Source: Istiophorus platypterus (taxonomy: Eukaryota; Chordata; Actinopteri; Istiophoriformes; Istiophoridae). Taken from it: 64,000 nucleotides of DNA. Shown here in pieces: positions 25,095 to 39,100 of the stretch (within the stretch, counting starts at the first letter, position 1; each line of letters opens with the position of its first letter). Below the pieces are notes generated by a model. It searched no databases, was not told the DNA's origin, and was given only the letters and a program-made list of their open reading frames with translations. Both the position numbers and the translations under genes were made by a program. The DNA is taken from assembly GCA_016859345.1 (NCBI GenBank), contig CM029120.1:6747501-6811500 (forward strand), in the 5' to 3' direction.

Positions 25095-28000
25095 ATAAAC
25101 TCATTTATGGTATGGGGGGGGCATATAAAACATTCTTAGTCTTACTTAGTTCCACACAACTGGGAACTAATTCTAGATCCTAGGACCTTGATATGAAATT
25201 CAAATTCTGGTATTCATGTTCTGCAACTTCATCTATTTTAGTATTTTTGGTATTCTACGTGTGTTAAAATACTTATCAGTAACACAAGGTCTTTTTTTTT
25301 TTTTAAATCAGTATATAAGCTGCACAATCTACAATGGAAAATATTAAAATGGGAAAATTGCAAACCTAGGGTATCATATGTTACTGGTCATCTACACTAG
25401 GTGGAGTTAAAAGAAATCTCCTCTGTAAAAGCCTGTGAAACAAGCTCCATTTGCAAATGCTTTTGTAACATATAAGATGCCAATGAAGCCAGCAGATAAA
25501 GGTTTAGATGTCAGTTTACACACATAAGGCAGATTATTTCTGTATAGTTGAAACATCAAAGGCCCTAACATTGGGCCCTGCCCCACCAAATTCTAGGAGG
25601 AGCTATTATTATAAAAGAAAATATTACAAAAAAAGAGAAACCTCTGTCACTGGTCAGGCATTCAAACCACTGTGACTGATGCTCTGTTTTTGCAGGAAAA
25701 CCAGAGCGTTGTTTGCAGTACAACTGAATGTTGCATTAAATTTCTTCAGTAGTATATTTTTTGCTAAAAGATCTTTTGAAATCATTCAGTTTAGGGCCAG
25801 AGTTGGATAAATAATCAGATGTTCATGAATATGATATAGGTCTAAGAGTGTTAGGGAGAGTGTATAACTGTTAAATGTATGAGAGTTAACATGAGAGGCT
25901 ATTAAGCACCAAATAAATCAAAAACCTTTAAAGCGTTTTATTTTTTAACACTTTCAATTAGTCACTGCAATTACTAAAATAACTAACTCCAGCATACTAA
26001 AGATACTAAAAATTACTTTTGCTAATTACAGGCTACACTAATACGAGTGCCAGTTTTGTTACTGTATGTGTGTTGTTACTGCTACTCAGGTAATGCTCAG
26101 CACTGATTATAGAAGAACAACATTTGGGAATAAACTCAAACAAACATCTAGTCATTGTCTTTGGAACAGTCTGAGCCTTTTTTTGCCTGCTCACATCATT
26201 CACTTTCATCTTAAACATGTCACTCTAATGGATCTTGTCCATACACTAATTCTCCAACCACTTACTCTGATGTACAACTCTGCTGAGTCCTCACCAAGGG
26301 AAGGAATATAGAGTTCATGACTCCTATTTAACCTAATAAACGAGGCACCATACCTCGTGTCCTCTCATCAATGATGTCCTTGACCTTGGGTTTCTCTGCT
26401 GTGCTTTTGCGAGGCTTTTTGGCTGGAGGAGGCGTGTAGGCTGCTGCTTCTGGCTCTACCCACATTTCAGGGTAAACCTCTTTGTATGGGTTGCGCTCCT
26501 CTGGGTTGCAAAGCATATCAGACAATTAATATTACAGGTAGCATTATCAATTATTAAATCATGTGCTTAATTGGGGATATTTGAAAATGAGATGGTGACA
26601 AATTTAATACACATCGGGAGTTTTCACACTCCCATCTGCTAACAAACTGAGATATAAGGCCAAAATTAGAGTTTCATAATAATGACTTCCTCTTACCCTC
26701 CGGTGGCTCTAAGGCCTTGGGTCCAGTGGGCTGAAATCCTGTCATAGCCCAGTTAATCATCTGCTTGTTCAGTATTTCCCCTGATTTGGAGGTTTCTGTC
26801 TCATCACTGTCAGGGCAGGTCATGATGGCTCTGCCTGCCCGGCTGCTAGCCACCTATTGATACATTAAAGACATTTATGACTTAGGTTCTTCCTCAGTTT
26901 ATCTACAAAAAGGACAATCTACCAGCTCAGTGGCCAGCATCTCAACAAGGACACAGCTGCATGCTATCCCTAAAACAGAACCATTATACATTTTTTTTTT
27001 TATCCATTAGACGATTTGATGTGTGATGGCATTTTTCATTCTATTTTAACTGAACTTGCACTTTACGGTCTTTTTTTTTGTATTTCCTATTTTGAATCGT
27101 TTTTTGGCAAGTAAAACTTGGCACTGAACAACTGCAATTTTGTTCCGATGTTAGAATGAGTATTGTATATGGAGAGAATGACTTCTGAATTTTTTTTTTT
27201 TTTTTGCATCTCGGTCTGCTAATAAAGCCAAGTGCAGGAATATGCGTCCCATGTTCATACAGTTTTATGGACTTTGTACGGGAAGCCTCTAGATGCTCAG
27301 GGAATAGTTGTATAATATGCCATATGATTTCTTTGCAAAGAATTAAAAAGGAAGAGAGAATTCCAGCATGCAAGTCCCTATAAAACCCTCAATTTTGTGA
27401 CTTTTTATTTCTCTTCAAGTGTGGATTAAACTGGCAACATATTGCTTGTTAATTTGTGAGCTTTAGAGGTGTTGGTTAGCATAGTTTTGAACTTTGGAGT
27501 GAGCCAGGCTGGCTGTCTCCCCCTGCTTCCAGTCTTCATGCTAAGCTATGCTAATCTTCTGTTAGTTCTATCTTAATTTTTTAAGTACAGACACAAGAGT
27601 GGTCTCAGTCTTCAAATTAAGCACATGTCCTGCAGTTATTCCTGAAGAAGTGAAAGCAACTGTACAATGCTACTGACCAAATGTCATTTTGTCAGTTAAA
27701 AAGATAAGTTTTCTATTATAGAATGGCACTGCTATTCTGTAATTTTGAGGCCCTTGTTTTCGCCAGTTTAATAGGCTAATACTCATGATAGAATGGGATT
27801 CTACAAAAAATAATTGATACGGATTCAAACTCTTCTACTCACCTGTAGCACTTCACAGATGGCTTTCTTGTACATGGGCTGCTTGTTGTAAGTTGGTTGG
27901 TGAAAGGCATTGTTAAAGGAACTTAAAGGCATGAGTTTCTCTACACAGACCTGTAAATGCACATAAAAGTTAATCATTGTTCACTACTTTGAGGCATTAA

Positions 28001-29294
28001 AAAATATTATTTTTATTAGGTGAAAAGTGTCAAAAGATTAACAGCTCATGTTTATAGTGGAAAAGAGCAATTGGTTGACCAAAAACAAAAAAACAAACAA
28101 AAAAGGCTTATTATAAAGTTTGTCATCACTATAAAGACAAGTCTGCTTTGCTTAATTCCTGGCGAAAAAAAAAAAAGAAAAAAGAAAAAAAGAGAGAAAA
28201 AAAAAACACCTGACAGCAATATTAATGTTGGCTCTAAACACTCACCACTGAGAATTTTCCATCTCCAAACCACTTCACCCATCTGGTTCCCTCGGCAGCT
28301 CTGCTCCGCCCCGTCATCCACCAGGATACGATGCGGCCTGGCCACCATGAGAACCCTCGCAGCTTCCCCCAAACCAGCTCGCCGATGCCAAAACCACGAC
28401 CATCCTTCAGCCAAAATAAAAGACAAATCATCCGCTCCGTATTAACTTCTGGGCTTAGTTGTGAAGCCTTTTTAAACACAGACTGACTCTGTTTTTGTAT
28501 CTATTTATTTTCTTAATTTTGGGATGGTAGAGTTAGATTAAAAAACGTGTATAAACAACATCAGATAAACAAGATAAAAATACATTAACAATAATGAGTG
28601 AGGTGATTACTTATAATATAAAGGAGGGCTGCAACTAACAATTACTTTCAACATCTATTAATCACCACGTTATTTTCTTAATTAATCACCTAACCGATTG
28701 GTCTATAAAATGTCAGAAAATAATCATCACAGTATCTCAGATCCCTTAGTTATAGCTTCCAATTGCTTTTTTTTCCCCGTTCCAATAGTCCAAAACCCAG
28801 AATTTACCTCTTACTATCACATAGGACAATGAAATTTTTTTGTTGATCAGCCAGTCAATTAATCACCTAATCGTTTCATGTCTAATATAAATAATAATTT
28901 AGAATCCTCAAACTCAAAGCATGAATGAGTAAGTTTAACAGGTTGAAATTATTCATACCCTCTTTAAAATTTCCTATTAAAGTTTACTTGCCAAAACATG
29001 AATGATTCCATTAGGATTGACTTTGGCTGTAAACTTATTCCTTTTTCCAACAGAAAAATCATGTGAGTCCACAACTGGACATTAATCAGTGTGGATCCAG
29101 TTCAAAATGAGCTCACCTCATACTCGGGCTCAGTGTCTGCAGACTTGGGGCAGATCTTGTCTCCACCTACGATGGAGACAGGCTCAGGGGTAGTGGCCAC
29201 AGTGGGGGAGGCTGGGTCAGTTGGCTGCTGTTGCTGCTGCTGTTGCTGCTGTTGCTGCTGTTGCTGCTGCTGCTGTTGCTGCTGTTGCTGCTGC

Positions 29295-29326
<32 letters not shown>

Positions 29327-29526
29327 CTGCTGCTGCTGTTGCTGCTGTTGTTGCTGCTGCTGCTGTTGCTGCTTCTGTTGCTGCTGCTGCTGAAGCGGCT
29401 GCTGATGCTGCTGCTGATGCTGAAGCGGCTGCTGATGCTGCTGTTGTTTTTGCAGTTGCTGTGGCAGCAATGGCTGTGATTGCTGTTGATACTGAGGCTG
29501 TGACTGACACTGAGTGTGCAACTGAA

Positions 29527-29585
<59 letters not shown>

Positions 29586-30497
29586 TGCTGCTTTGAAGGC
29601 TGCGGGTGCTTTATTATTGAGACCTCTTCTCTCTGGGTCTCTGTTTCATTCTCTTCATGATCCTTCATAGCGTTCACCGCTGACATCAGTTTGGCCTTTT
29701 TCTCTGCCTGAAACACAGTCCAGTGACAGCAGAGATGAAGACAGATAATACTCATGGAAATAGGTCTGGAAATATGTCAAAAATGTAAGAAAGACACAAG
29801 CTTACAAACCAATATGAGCAAACATTCGGTGCAGTCTTTTAGTTCCTGATAGTCTTTGATTCTCTGTGATTTGGATACAACTTGGTACTAAAACATCTTG
29901 AGGTTTGTTAACCAGCCCTACAAGCTTCAACTCACTAGGCTAAACATATCCTGAAATTTCTTTGTAGAGGGCACACAGAGATGAAACAGATACTAACTTC
30001 TCATGTGACTAGTGGTATGACAGTAAACAAAGGTATTGTTCAAACTGTCATGCTGTTCCTTGATTTCTTTTTTTCTTTTTTGCCGCTTCAGGGCAGAGGT
30101 ACAACAGCGTTGACATATCATCTCTTATCTTCAAGCTGTTATGGCAAATGTGTTTAAAAAAAGTTACTTATTTACATACTAAACAGACACGGAGCAACAT
30201 AAGCATTTGTTTGGAGTTGTGTTTCTGGCCAACAGGAAAAAATTGACTCTGGTTTTGCTCTGGTTTGCTCTCCACCAACTCGTGAGGGGAAAATCCTGTT
30301 TTTCAGGCTCTAAATGCTCCACTGTATTTACTAGCTAGACTCTAACTTAGTGTTTGCAGGTAGCATGCGGTTGGTTCATCAGAGCTATGGAATGGTAACT
30401 GGACTGTAGAGCTCATATGGCACTTTTCTAGTCTTATCAACCACTCAAAGGGCTTTACACTACTGGCACATTCCCCTTTTCACACACATTCATACGG

Positions 30498-30528
<31 letters not shown>

Positions 30529-31189
30529 TATTCATACACTGATGAGACAAAAAAGCTGCCTGCAGCAGCCCGAAACAACACTCATGTGGGTGAGACTGAA
30601 CTGGAACAGTAATTTTGCGGGCTGTAAAACAAAAACAATGAGCTGAGAGGTGCTAAACTGAGTCCTTAGCTGGGGGGAGCTACAGAGCCTGAGTTCATCA
30701 CTGAGTTCAACCTCTTTCATATTACACATAATCACAGTGACACATTTTTTATATAAAACACTGATTAGTGGTTTAAATAATAAAAAATACGTCCTGGTAC
30801 ATGCTTCTTTATTCCACCAGTAACTGTAGTTATATGCTCTCTTCATGCCCTGGTGTCAGCCATGAAGGACTTTGAGTAACACTTTATTACTGCAAGGTAT
30901 GGTATAAGTAGAGGCTGACGGTGTTTTTAGCCATTTAGCTGAACAACATCTCTGCAGAATCTTCATTGTGGGAGTCTGAACGCCTTTGTAAACACTTCTT
31001 TATCTCCGCCTGTGAGGCCTATTCATCAGCACCCGTGTATACAGTAACTCTATAGTGTTCATAGCTGCAGCGGAGAGTTCACTGGGTTTGTGGTACCTGA
31101 CACTGAACCGCTAGGTCGATCAGAGAGGACGAGACGCAGCCGGGACTTAAGCCTCTCACAGTAAATCCCCAACAGCTGCACTCATTCTG

Positions 31190-31233
<44 letters not shown>

Positions 31234-33107
31234 CACACACGGTAGGACCCACATGCTAACTTTCTTCTCCTTCTCTTACTCTCTCTTTCTTTTACACATA
31301 CACATGCACACATAATATATATCTGCAGCCCCATATGTAAACACGTGTTAGGCATACTATAGGCTCCACGTGAGAGCACTGCTGCACAGCTGTGCTTACT
31401 TTCCTCAAGTCTTTCTCAGGTTCTCAGGTCTCACACACACTGTAAATGTCCAGAACTGAGTGTGTGGGAAGGGGAGAAAAAAGGCAAGCAAGAGAGAGAC
31501 TTAGAGAAAGTATGGCACAATCCACAGTCCTCTCTCCCAGTGTGACTCGTAAACAATAGCGCCTTTAAGGGGAGGTGGTGCCTAGACGGCGTGGGGAGGG
31601 GAATATGCGCAGAAGAGTAAAAACATGTGCTCTTCAATCAAGAGGCTCTGCTGTGGTTTATAAATATCTGTACTGTAGTGCTGGATGGATGGATCAAAGC
31701 CCTCGGCCATATGTGTTAGGCACAAGCACACTGGAGTTAGTGTTCGACAGCCTGCTTGGATGTGTGGTTCCAGATGGTAAACTGCAAAAACTAACAAATG
31801 TCAATTAAGCTGCTAAATGTGTTATGTGTACCGGGAGAAACAATCCGTTATCATACTGGCATGTGAGGAGAGCAGTCACCGGGGCAGTCAGAAAATAAAC
31901 GAGCTGACTGAGCATGGTCTTCATCTCTGGTGACCAGTGATCACAGGTATATTGGGAGATTTCTAAATGCCAATAAAGCGGCTGAGCTACTGTTGCTGTG
32001 CTTGTTATTGTGCCTCACCAACGGACTTTAGACAAAGAAGGCCCACATGCACACCTAAACCTGCAACTTAGCTAAAGACCACGTGTTGCTAGCTGGAAAA
32101 GACCAAGAACTCAGCTGAGACCATGTGTTGCTAGCAGAGAAAGACAAAGAACTCAGCCGAGCATCCCCCAACACATGGTCTCAGCTGACCAGCCAACCAG
32201 ATGAGCCACCCCCAACACATGCAGCGTCAGCTGATCAGCGGCGCTCCCCCAAAATCCACGGCTCCCATTGGGTGAAACCTGCCACAGTCAGTCCCGACCG
32301 TGACCTCACCTAAAGTTATATTAACACAGAAACTCCTGAAACTCACGCTTCTGGCTTGGACCTTTAATACAAACAGTGAACTCCTCGCTGATAGAAGTAG
32401 CAACAATAGCCGCTCCTAAGACTAGACCGCACATGGCGAACACTCTAGTCATAGTTAGGAGTTTCTGTGTACATGATTAATTACTAGGCCTAAGGATTTC
32501 CCTCGCTGGTCGAGCTGATCTCCGCTCTCCCCCTGTGTTGAGAAAACACAGTACAGCCCGGGACGAGACCACAGATTGACCCTCTGGCCCGGATGCCCGT
32601 GGATGCGAAACCTGGTAGTTAACAAGTCCTACCCTTTTAAAGAGGAAGGAACACAGACCTTGCTTCCTTTAAAGTCAACTCACTAACTCTCTGCCATGAG
32701 CCAGAATTAGTTTGCCTCACGAAGACTAGCCATCTCGCCGAGAAGACACGTTAGCCACTGATAGCCGCTAACCAACGCCACCTCGCCTGCACAAAGGACG
32801 CCGAGGACGTATTAAACACACCGCTTCACCTTCAAGAGAGTAAGAGGCTTATAGCTCTGGGCAGATGTTATTAATTAGTGTGTGGTAAACTGATGCCGTT
32901 ACAATACGGTGAAAATACTGTTTGTGCTGTTGCTGCTATTCGTTCACTTATGAAGTTTGAGCTTCCCATTCAGCTGTTCCCCTTTGTTCAAGTCGTGTTA
33001 CCGGTGAGCCGCCATTAAACTCGACAGTCTTCCTTCCGGCCTACCCTCACGGGATGTGACTGTAACGAGTCACGTCCACCATCTTGCTCCGCGTCAGACA
33101 CACGCAC

Positions 33108-33145
<38 letters not shown>

Positions 33146-36100
33146 CCACACCCGTACATACATACACATACATACACCAACACACACGCACTGCTTGCTT
33201 TGCTATACTTGTTTGTGATCTGTAGTTGGTAGCCAGTAGTTGTAGCGTATGATAAGATCTGTTAGACAGAAGTGATATTGATTGGAGACTGATGTTACTG
33301 ATGTTAATAAATCCTGTCATATCTTAAAGAGAAGTTGCCCTGGTGTTTTTCTGTTTGCATATCGTGATACAAAGCTGGTTGATGGAGTCAGTGCCAACCT
33401 CCACTCCTTCTCTGTTCACTCTAGAAATACAAATATTTCCTAAATATTGGCATTTCTAAGTGAACAACCCCTTTGAGACTAAATCCACTATTTGGTTATT
33501 GGTCCGTGTCTTCCCGGTGGTGCCCCGTTTATTATTAATTTCAATTAATAAGATTCATTAATCTCAATAATAATTAATAATTATCTTTGATAATAACCAA
33601 ACTTCGCTCCTGCACTGCACAACAAATGGTGCCCTGTGTGAGGCTCTGAAGATACCAGTTATCACAGTATCCATGCATAATAACACAAATTAATAATTTC
33701 GATTTACTAATTTTAGTTACCCGCCCAAAAAAATTCTCTTTGAAATTCAAAATTGTTTTGTTTTTTTTTGCACTTCTCTTATTACTTCTTGCCAAGAAGA
33801 TAGATAGTGTGATAGTAGTTAGCGAGTTGTGGAAGACTGTTTCCACTTGCAGTAGAAAATCGCATAGTAATTACTCATAGAGGTGTGAGCCACCTAACTA
33901 ACACCCTAACAAGGTAGGTTTAGAGACAGTAATTACTGCAGATTGTAAGCCGCAGGTTGAAACCACTCACCTTTGCACTCGTGCCAGCACAACAGCAATT
34001 TGTGTTCACAACAGTTCTTTTAGACTGAATGGGCAGGGCATATTCATTGGCCACAAAATTAATCCTCAGACACCCCAGATGGACGGAGCTGAAGCTCCCC
34101 AGAGGCCACTTGAACAAATCCTGACGGGTGTGGTCACTGGCCTCCTTTGCCTCTCTACAGAGGAATAATAGAGCCTCGATAATAACAGTCTGAGTGACTG
34201 CCACGCCGTGCTACAGGATCTCGCAGATTACACAAACAACCCGGCCTGGAAGCCAGAGCGCACCATTCAAGCTCGTCTGCAGGCCGCAGAGCATCAAATA
34301 CAGATCGCTCGGCTGCAGAGGGAAAACGCCAGCCTGCGGCTGGAAGTGCACACCACCAAGGCTGAGCAGAACCAAATGCAGGAGGATCTTGATCTCCTGC
34401 AAGGAGAGGTCCACACTGCTCAATGAGGAGCAAAATCCAGGCGAGAGGACTGGTCCGGTATGGGAAATATTGGCACCAGCCTGGCAGGCTAGGAAGCACG
34501 TGACAACGTCCCTGGGCTAGAGGAGGTCACCCCCACAGGCTCAGACAGCCAACGCCACCTCTAACCAGAGGACCCACAGGACCCACAGGACCGGGAACCT
34601 CGTGCCTCTTTTGTCAAGTGAGACATTTCTGTCTCGGAGGCTCGAGACCCTGCAGCTGTCCAACACAGCATGACAGGAGGTGGGCACTAGGAACAGAACC
34701 ACTCCTAGTGGGGTAACCCATCAACACTGCAGAAGGCCCTGTGTGAGGAATATTCGCAGTATACTGACGAAGCATCTGCCACCCTCGGCGCCTTTGCTAG
34801 CTTGAAAAAGACCAGTCCCCTCTGGACTAATACAGGCATCTGAGAACTGCGTACTTCCAAAGGTTATGAAACCAGGGGGGTAGCGACTATACCCGGCCCC
34901 AAGAACACACAAGGCCACAGCAACTGGACACCTTTCCACCAAAAGGAAAAGGCCAGTTTGAGCGGAACCCCAGACAAAGGAACCAAGGAGAAAAGTGGCG
35001 TGGGAACACCCTGAGCCCCGCCAGAGGGAGGGACATGCAACAGGAAATGGAGAGCTTGGTCCGGAGGTGTATATCAGAGGTGGTGAAGCAGCTTGAAGTG
35101 CCCCATCGCCCACCAGGCCCACCGGATTCCCCAAAGAAACCTGGCACCGGCCCAAAGAAACCTGGCACCGGCCCCCTGTCAGCAGGACTAGGCCAGGCAC
35201 CTGTACCCTCTACTGCCAAGGTTTACTTTGTAGGTTGGGGTAGAGAGCCAGGGGACCTAGGGCATTCCCCGAGACCATCATACACACCACCCCGTTCCCT
35301 CCTTTCCCGTCCTTCTTGGGTGATTTGGTCCAGAAGGGTAACATCCAGCGTACCTACACCAAAGTGGGGATAGGGGTGTGCACAAGCACCCTTGCATTGC
35401 TTGACTCCGGTTCTGAGATGAGTCTGGTAAATTCACACACTTTCGCAGAAGTTGCCAGGGCAATGCTCACCCCAGGCAAGCCCCTGCAGATCGAGCCCTA
35501 CAATGTGAGCATCACAAGCTACACGCAGGACAGGTCACACATCACCAGACGAGCCTGGGTTGACCTCACATTCCAGGAGATGACCCTTGTTCATCCTCTG
35601 CACATCCGCGTACTTGATGTCGAGCCACTCCTTATCGGTCAGGACCTGCTGGACTGGCTAGCTCCACTCATCGACTGTCACCACAGACACATCTGGGCTC
35701 AGGTTGATGCTCCCCAGGCCACTTGGCCTGGAGGCAGGTCGGCCAGTCTCAAGTGAGCGAGTTGCCGCCATCCAGGAATACGGGGAACCCCTCCCGATGC
35801 TCATGCCCCCTCCTGAGCCTGAGCCTGGCTCTGACCTCCTTACGCCGCCTGCGAGCCCTCAGTCGCTGCTGGCTGGCAACCACGAGTCTCTGCACAGCCA
35901 TGAGTCATTCCTCTGTTCATTGAAGAACACAAGTGCAGCCTTGTACAGTGCCCGGGTCGTAGGAGGCGTGCACCTCAATGGCACCTTAGCCCCGGATGCA
36001 CTCCTGGCACTCAGTCAGGATCTGTACAATGACTTGTACCGGATCAACCCTCCTCCTCCTCCTTTTGCACAGCGAAGCCACTGCCTGCCACCTGCGCAGA

Positions 36101-39100
36101 CACTGCAGACCCCAGTCAAAGCAATCGGAGTGTGTGCCCTCTCCGTGCAGATTGGGAGAAAAGAGATGTGCACTTATTGAGCGTGACTCCACATCTCCAT
36201 CCCCCATTCTTCATGGGGGCTGACCTACTGTCAGATTTGGCGCCCAGCTGGACACTGTCAACCAGGTCCTGTGGTCCCAAGCTGATGCTGGAAAGCACCC
36301 TCTTTCCCTCGAACCAGAACACTTGGTATCAGGGCAGACTATACCCCAGGCATGTCAGGTTGCCAGCAAGGTCAATGTGACCATTCCCACACGAACAGCG
36401 GGCACCCCATTCGCCTTGTGATACTCAAGGGGCAGAAGAGCCCTGGCTCACAAGCATTCTTTTGGCCCTTACCCCGCTCCAGGGAACTCAGCCTGTCGGT
36501 CTGTGGCTCGACCCTGCTTGAGCTGAACAACCGCTCAGCATACCTGCTGGTTCAGAATCTTACGAACGTCCCAATCCAGGTGAAGGTGCAACAGCCACTG
36601 GGGATGCTGATTGACAGCTCCTTCCATGACATCGAGGTAATGATACCAGTCATAGGAGAGCTGCCTCAATCCTGAACAAGAGATGACAGCCCAGATGAAC
36701 TTGCTCTCACATCCCCGACCAACATGATCGCCATCGCCTGCCATGAGGTGTTGCAAAGTGAGGTAATCTGCAGCGCCACCCTGGGTACTGAAGGCGATCT
36801 GGTCGTATACACTCTTGTGACCCAACCAGGAGACACCCCTTCGAGGAGCTCTGGAGTTCACTCCCCTCCGGAGGAACCTAGGTCCACTCTTGAGTCTGAG
36901 ACCAGTGAGCAGCTCGCGAAAGCAGACGCGCTGACGACAGAGGATCAGAGGGATGCACTTCGGAAATTGCTCTGCGAATTCCAGCACATTTTCTCAAAAG
37001 ATCCTCAAAACTTAGAAATAGGCGTCATTCTCAACCTCACCATGGATGACATCCTTCAAGAGCAGCTTCTGGCTGAAGGGACCAAATTGGTGAAGTTCAG
37101 CCTCAAACTGACTGGACTCACCCCCTTGTTCACTAGTCACCCAAGCAGGTCGTCATCTTACAAAGATCACCCTGTTAGTTTGGCTGCCCTTGGGCTCCTC
37201 CTTAGCGGTTGGGTCATCACAGCAATTATTGCACATATCATGTACACATGGCACATACAAACCCTACAGACCAGACTGGACGTCCTCTGTCTCATCCCAC
37301 CGTGATTTGCATACCAGCCTGTGTCCACCCCACAGGCTCACTTCAATCCTCCCCAGCCTTTTCTCCTTCTATCTCTTTTTTTCCATTCCTCTAATGAACA
37401 GCTGTGACAATCTAAAGGCAGCAAAGAATGTGAAAGTCTTTACTGATATTATGTTTGATGTTAGAAATGTAGCTAATGTGACGAGAACTCTGCCCAGAGT
37501 TAGCCTCAGAACTGCCCAGATGCAGTCCTCTGCACTCTAGGAACTGCATGGACTGTAACATCCTGCATGAACACATGGACTTTGAAACCCAGGTTACACA
37601 CAACCGACAGAATTGTTCGGCCCTAAGTTGATCCAAACACTCGTTTTGGTATGTTTAGGGTCAGAGTGTCTCCAGGGTTCCTCCTCCTCAGAGCCAATGA
37701 GAAAGTGACGCTGAAAATGCCAGTGGGGGGAGGAGAGAAAGTACAGTGGCTATAAGAACCAGATATTTGTCTGGACTTCTTCCCAGTTGTAAATGCCCCC
37801 TTTTGGGGGCCTCACAGTGTGTGTGCAGCTCCACCAGCAAGACAGGCCCTCCGAGTCTAAAGGGGAAAATAGGAAAGGAGGTAGCAGAGACACAATGCAG
37901 TCTTTATCATTTATGCACGCCTGCCCGTCACTGACAGCTCAGAAATACCACCACTTATATCTGCTGTTGCACTGTGCTGAAGACAAATACCAAGAATGAC
38001 AGCAGACATACTGTAGATGTATAAACACAGGGGAACAAATGTGTTTAAACAACCCGATAGTGGAAACATCTACTCCTTTTTCCCCCCTCGGAATTTTTTT
38101 TTTTTTTTTTTAAATCGTATGATATATAGGAATACAATGGAAAACTGAAATGAAGTTACTGTACTTACAGTAATCATGGATTTTGTCATGGATAAAGTGA
38201 AAACAGAAGCTCTACGGGCTGCTGGCAGAGTGCAGAGACATGTTGGGTGCACAATAAGGGATAATCTGACTTAGAGGCTGTGCAGCATGATACCCTGAGG
38301 GCTCAAGGGGTGACAGAGTGCACTGGGAGGCAGAAAAAAAGGGAAGAGATATTGGTCTCTGGGGTGTGCAGATGATACTTTAGTATACAATCTGGACTGT
38401 ACTAGTTAACAAAAAGGTCATGTTTATTGCTTAGCTTTAAGTGTTTATATGACAACAACTATCTAATAACAGGTTATAAGGTTGTTAACTACACAATGAA
38501 AAGGTCTTAGGCTCAAAGGGTCAAAGAGTGAAAAATGCAGTTGTTGAGATGAAACACCAGGGTCAAACGGTAACAAAGACAACAAGCCTCAAAAAAACTG
38601 GACATCAGAGAAAAAGATGTTAAAGTGGCATGAATGGTGCCATCGAATCAAAACAACCGAGCCCTCTGCAGACTCTGATTGAAGGTAAAATGTTAGATGA
38701 AATAAACTGTCACTTAACATTACTTCCTCACACAACGTGGCAGTGAGCCTTTGAAGCAACACAAAAGAGTTTGACCTTTGAATGCAGTACGCAACAGGCA
38801 GGAGAGACACAGCAGGGACTGTTTTGTGTAATTGTTTGATGGATTATGCTGCGAGATATGTCTTTGGTGCAAAGACCTAAGCTTATCTGCTGAGCAAAAA
38901 CTGCGGACCAACAGTAGAAACTTCCTTAAATCATGGCAGGTGTACTTAACTCAGGATGCATGAGACCAAGAATGCTGCAAAAAGCTGATCCTAAACCTTG
39001 AGAAATGGCTGCTTTTTAAAGTGGAAATACTGTCTGAAAATGCACAAGTGGCAGGTTCTGTTGTGCAGCGATGTGGCTACTGCATTCATTAGCCTGATTT

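Larger units (their letters stand above)
29708..31990. other. Start of dnmt3a intron 5 (3' part on the gene strand), simple repeats only
   Basis: It contains a (CA)n run at 30499-30525 and a (TC)n run at 31192-31230. No DNMT3A2-type first exon could be recognised, though one is expected somewhere in this 13.7-kb intron. Confidence 0.45.

Noticed and set aside
29091..29670. Long plus-strand frames of poly-Cys, poly-Leu and poly-Ala
   Set aside because: They are the other readings of the dnmt3a CAG tract. The minus-strand frame has conserved DNMT3A text on both sides, these do not.
33015..33320. 101-codon minus-strand frame over the LTR
   Set aside because: Opposite to the element, includes a CA microsatellite reading, no family text.
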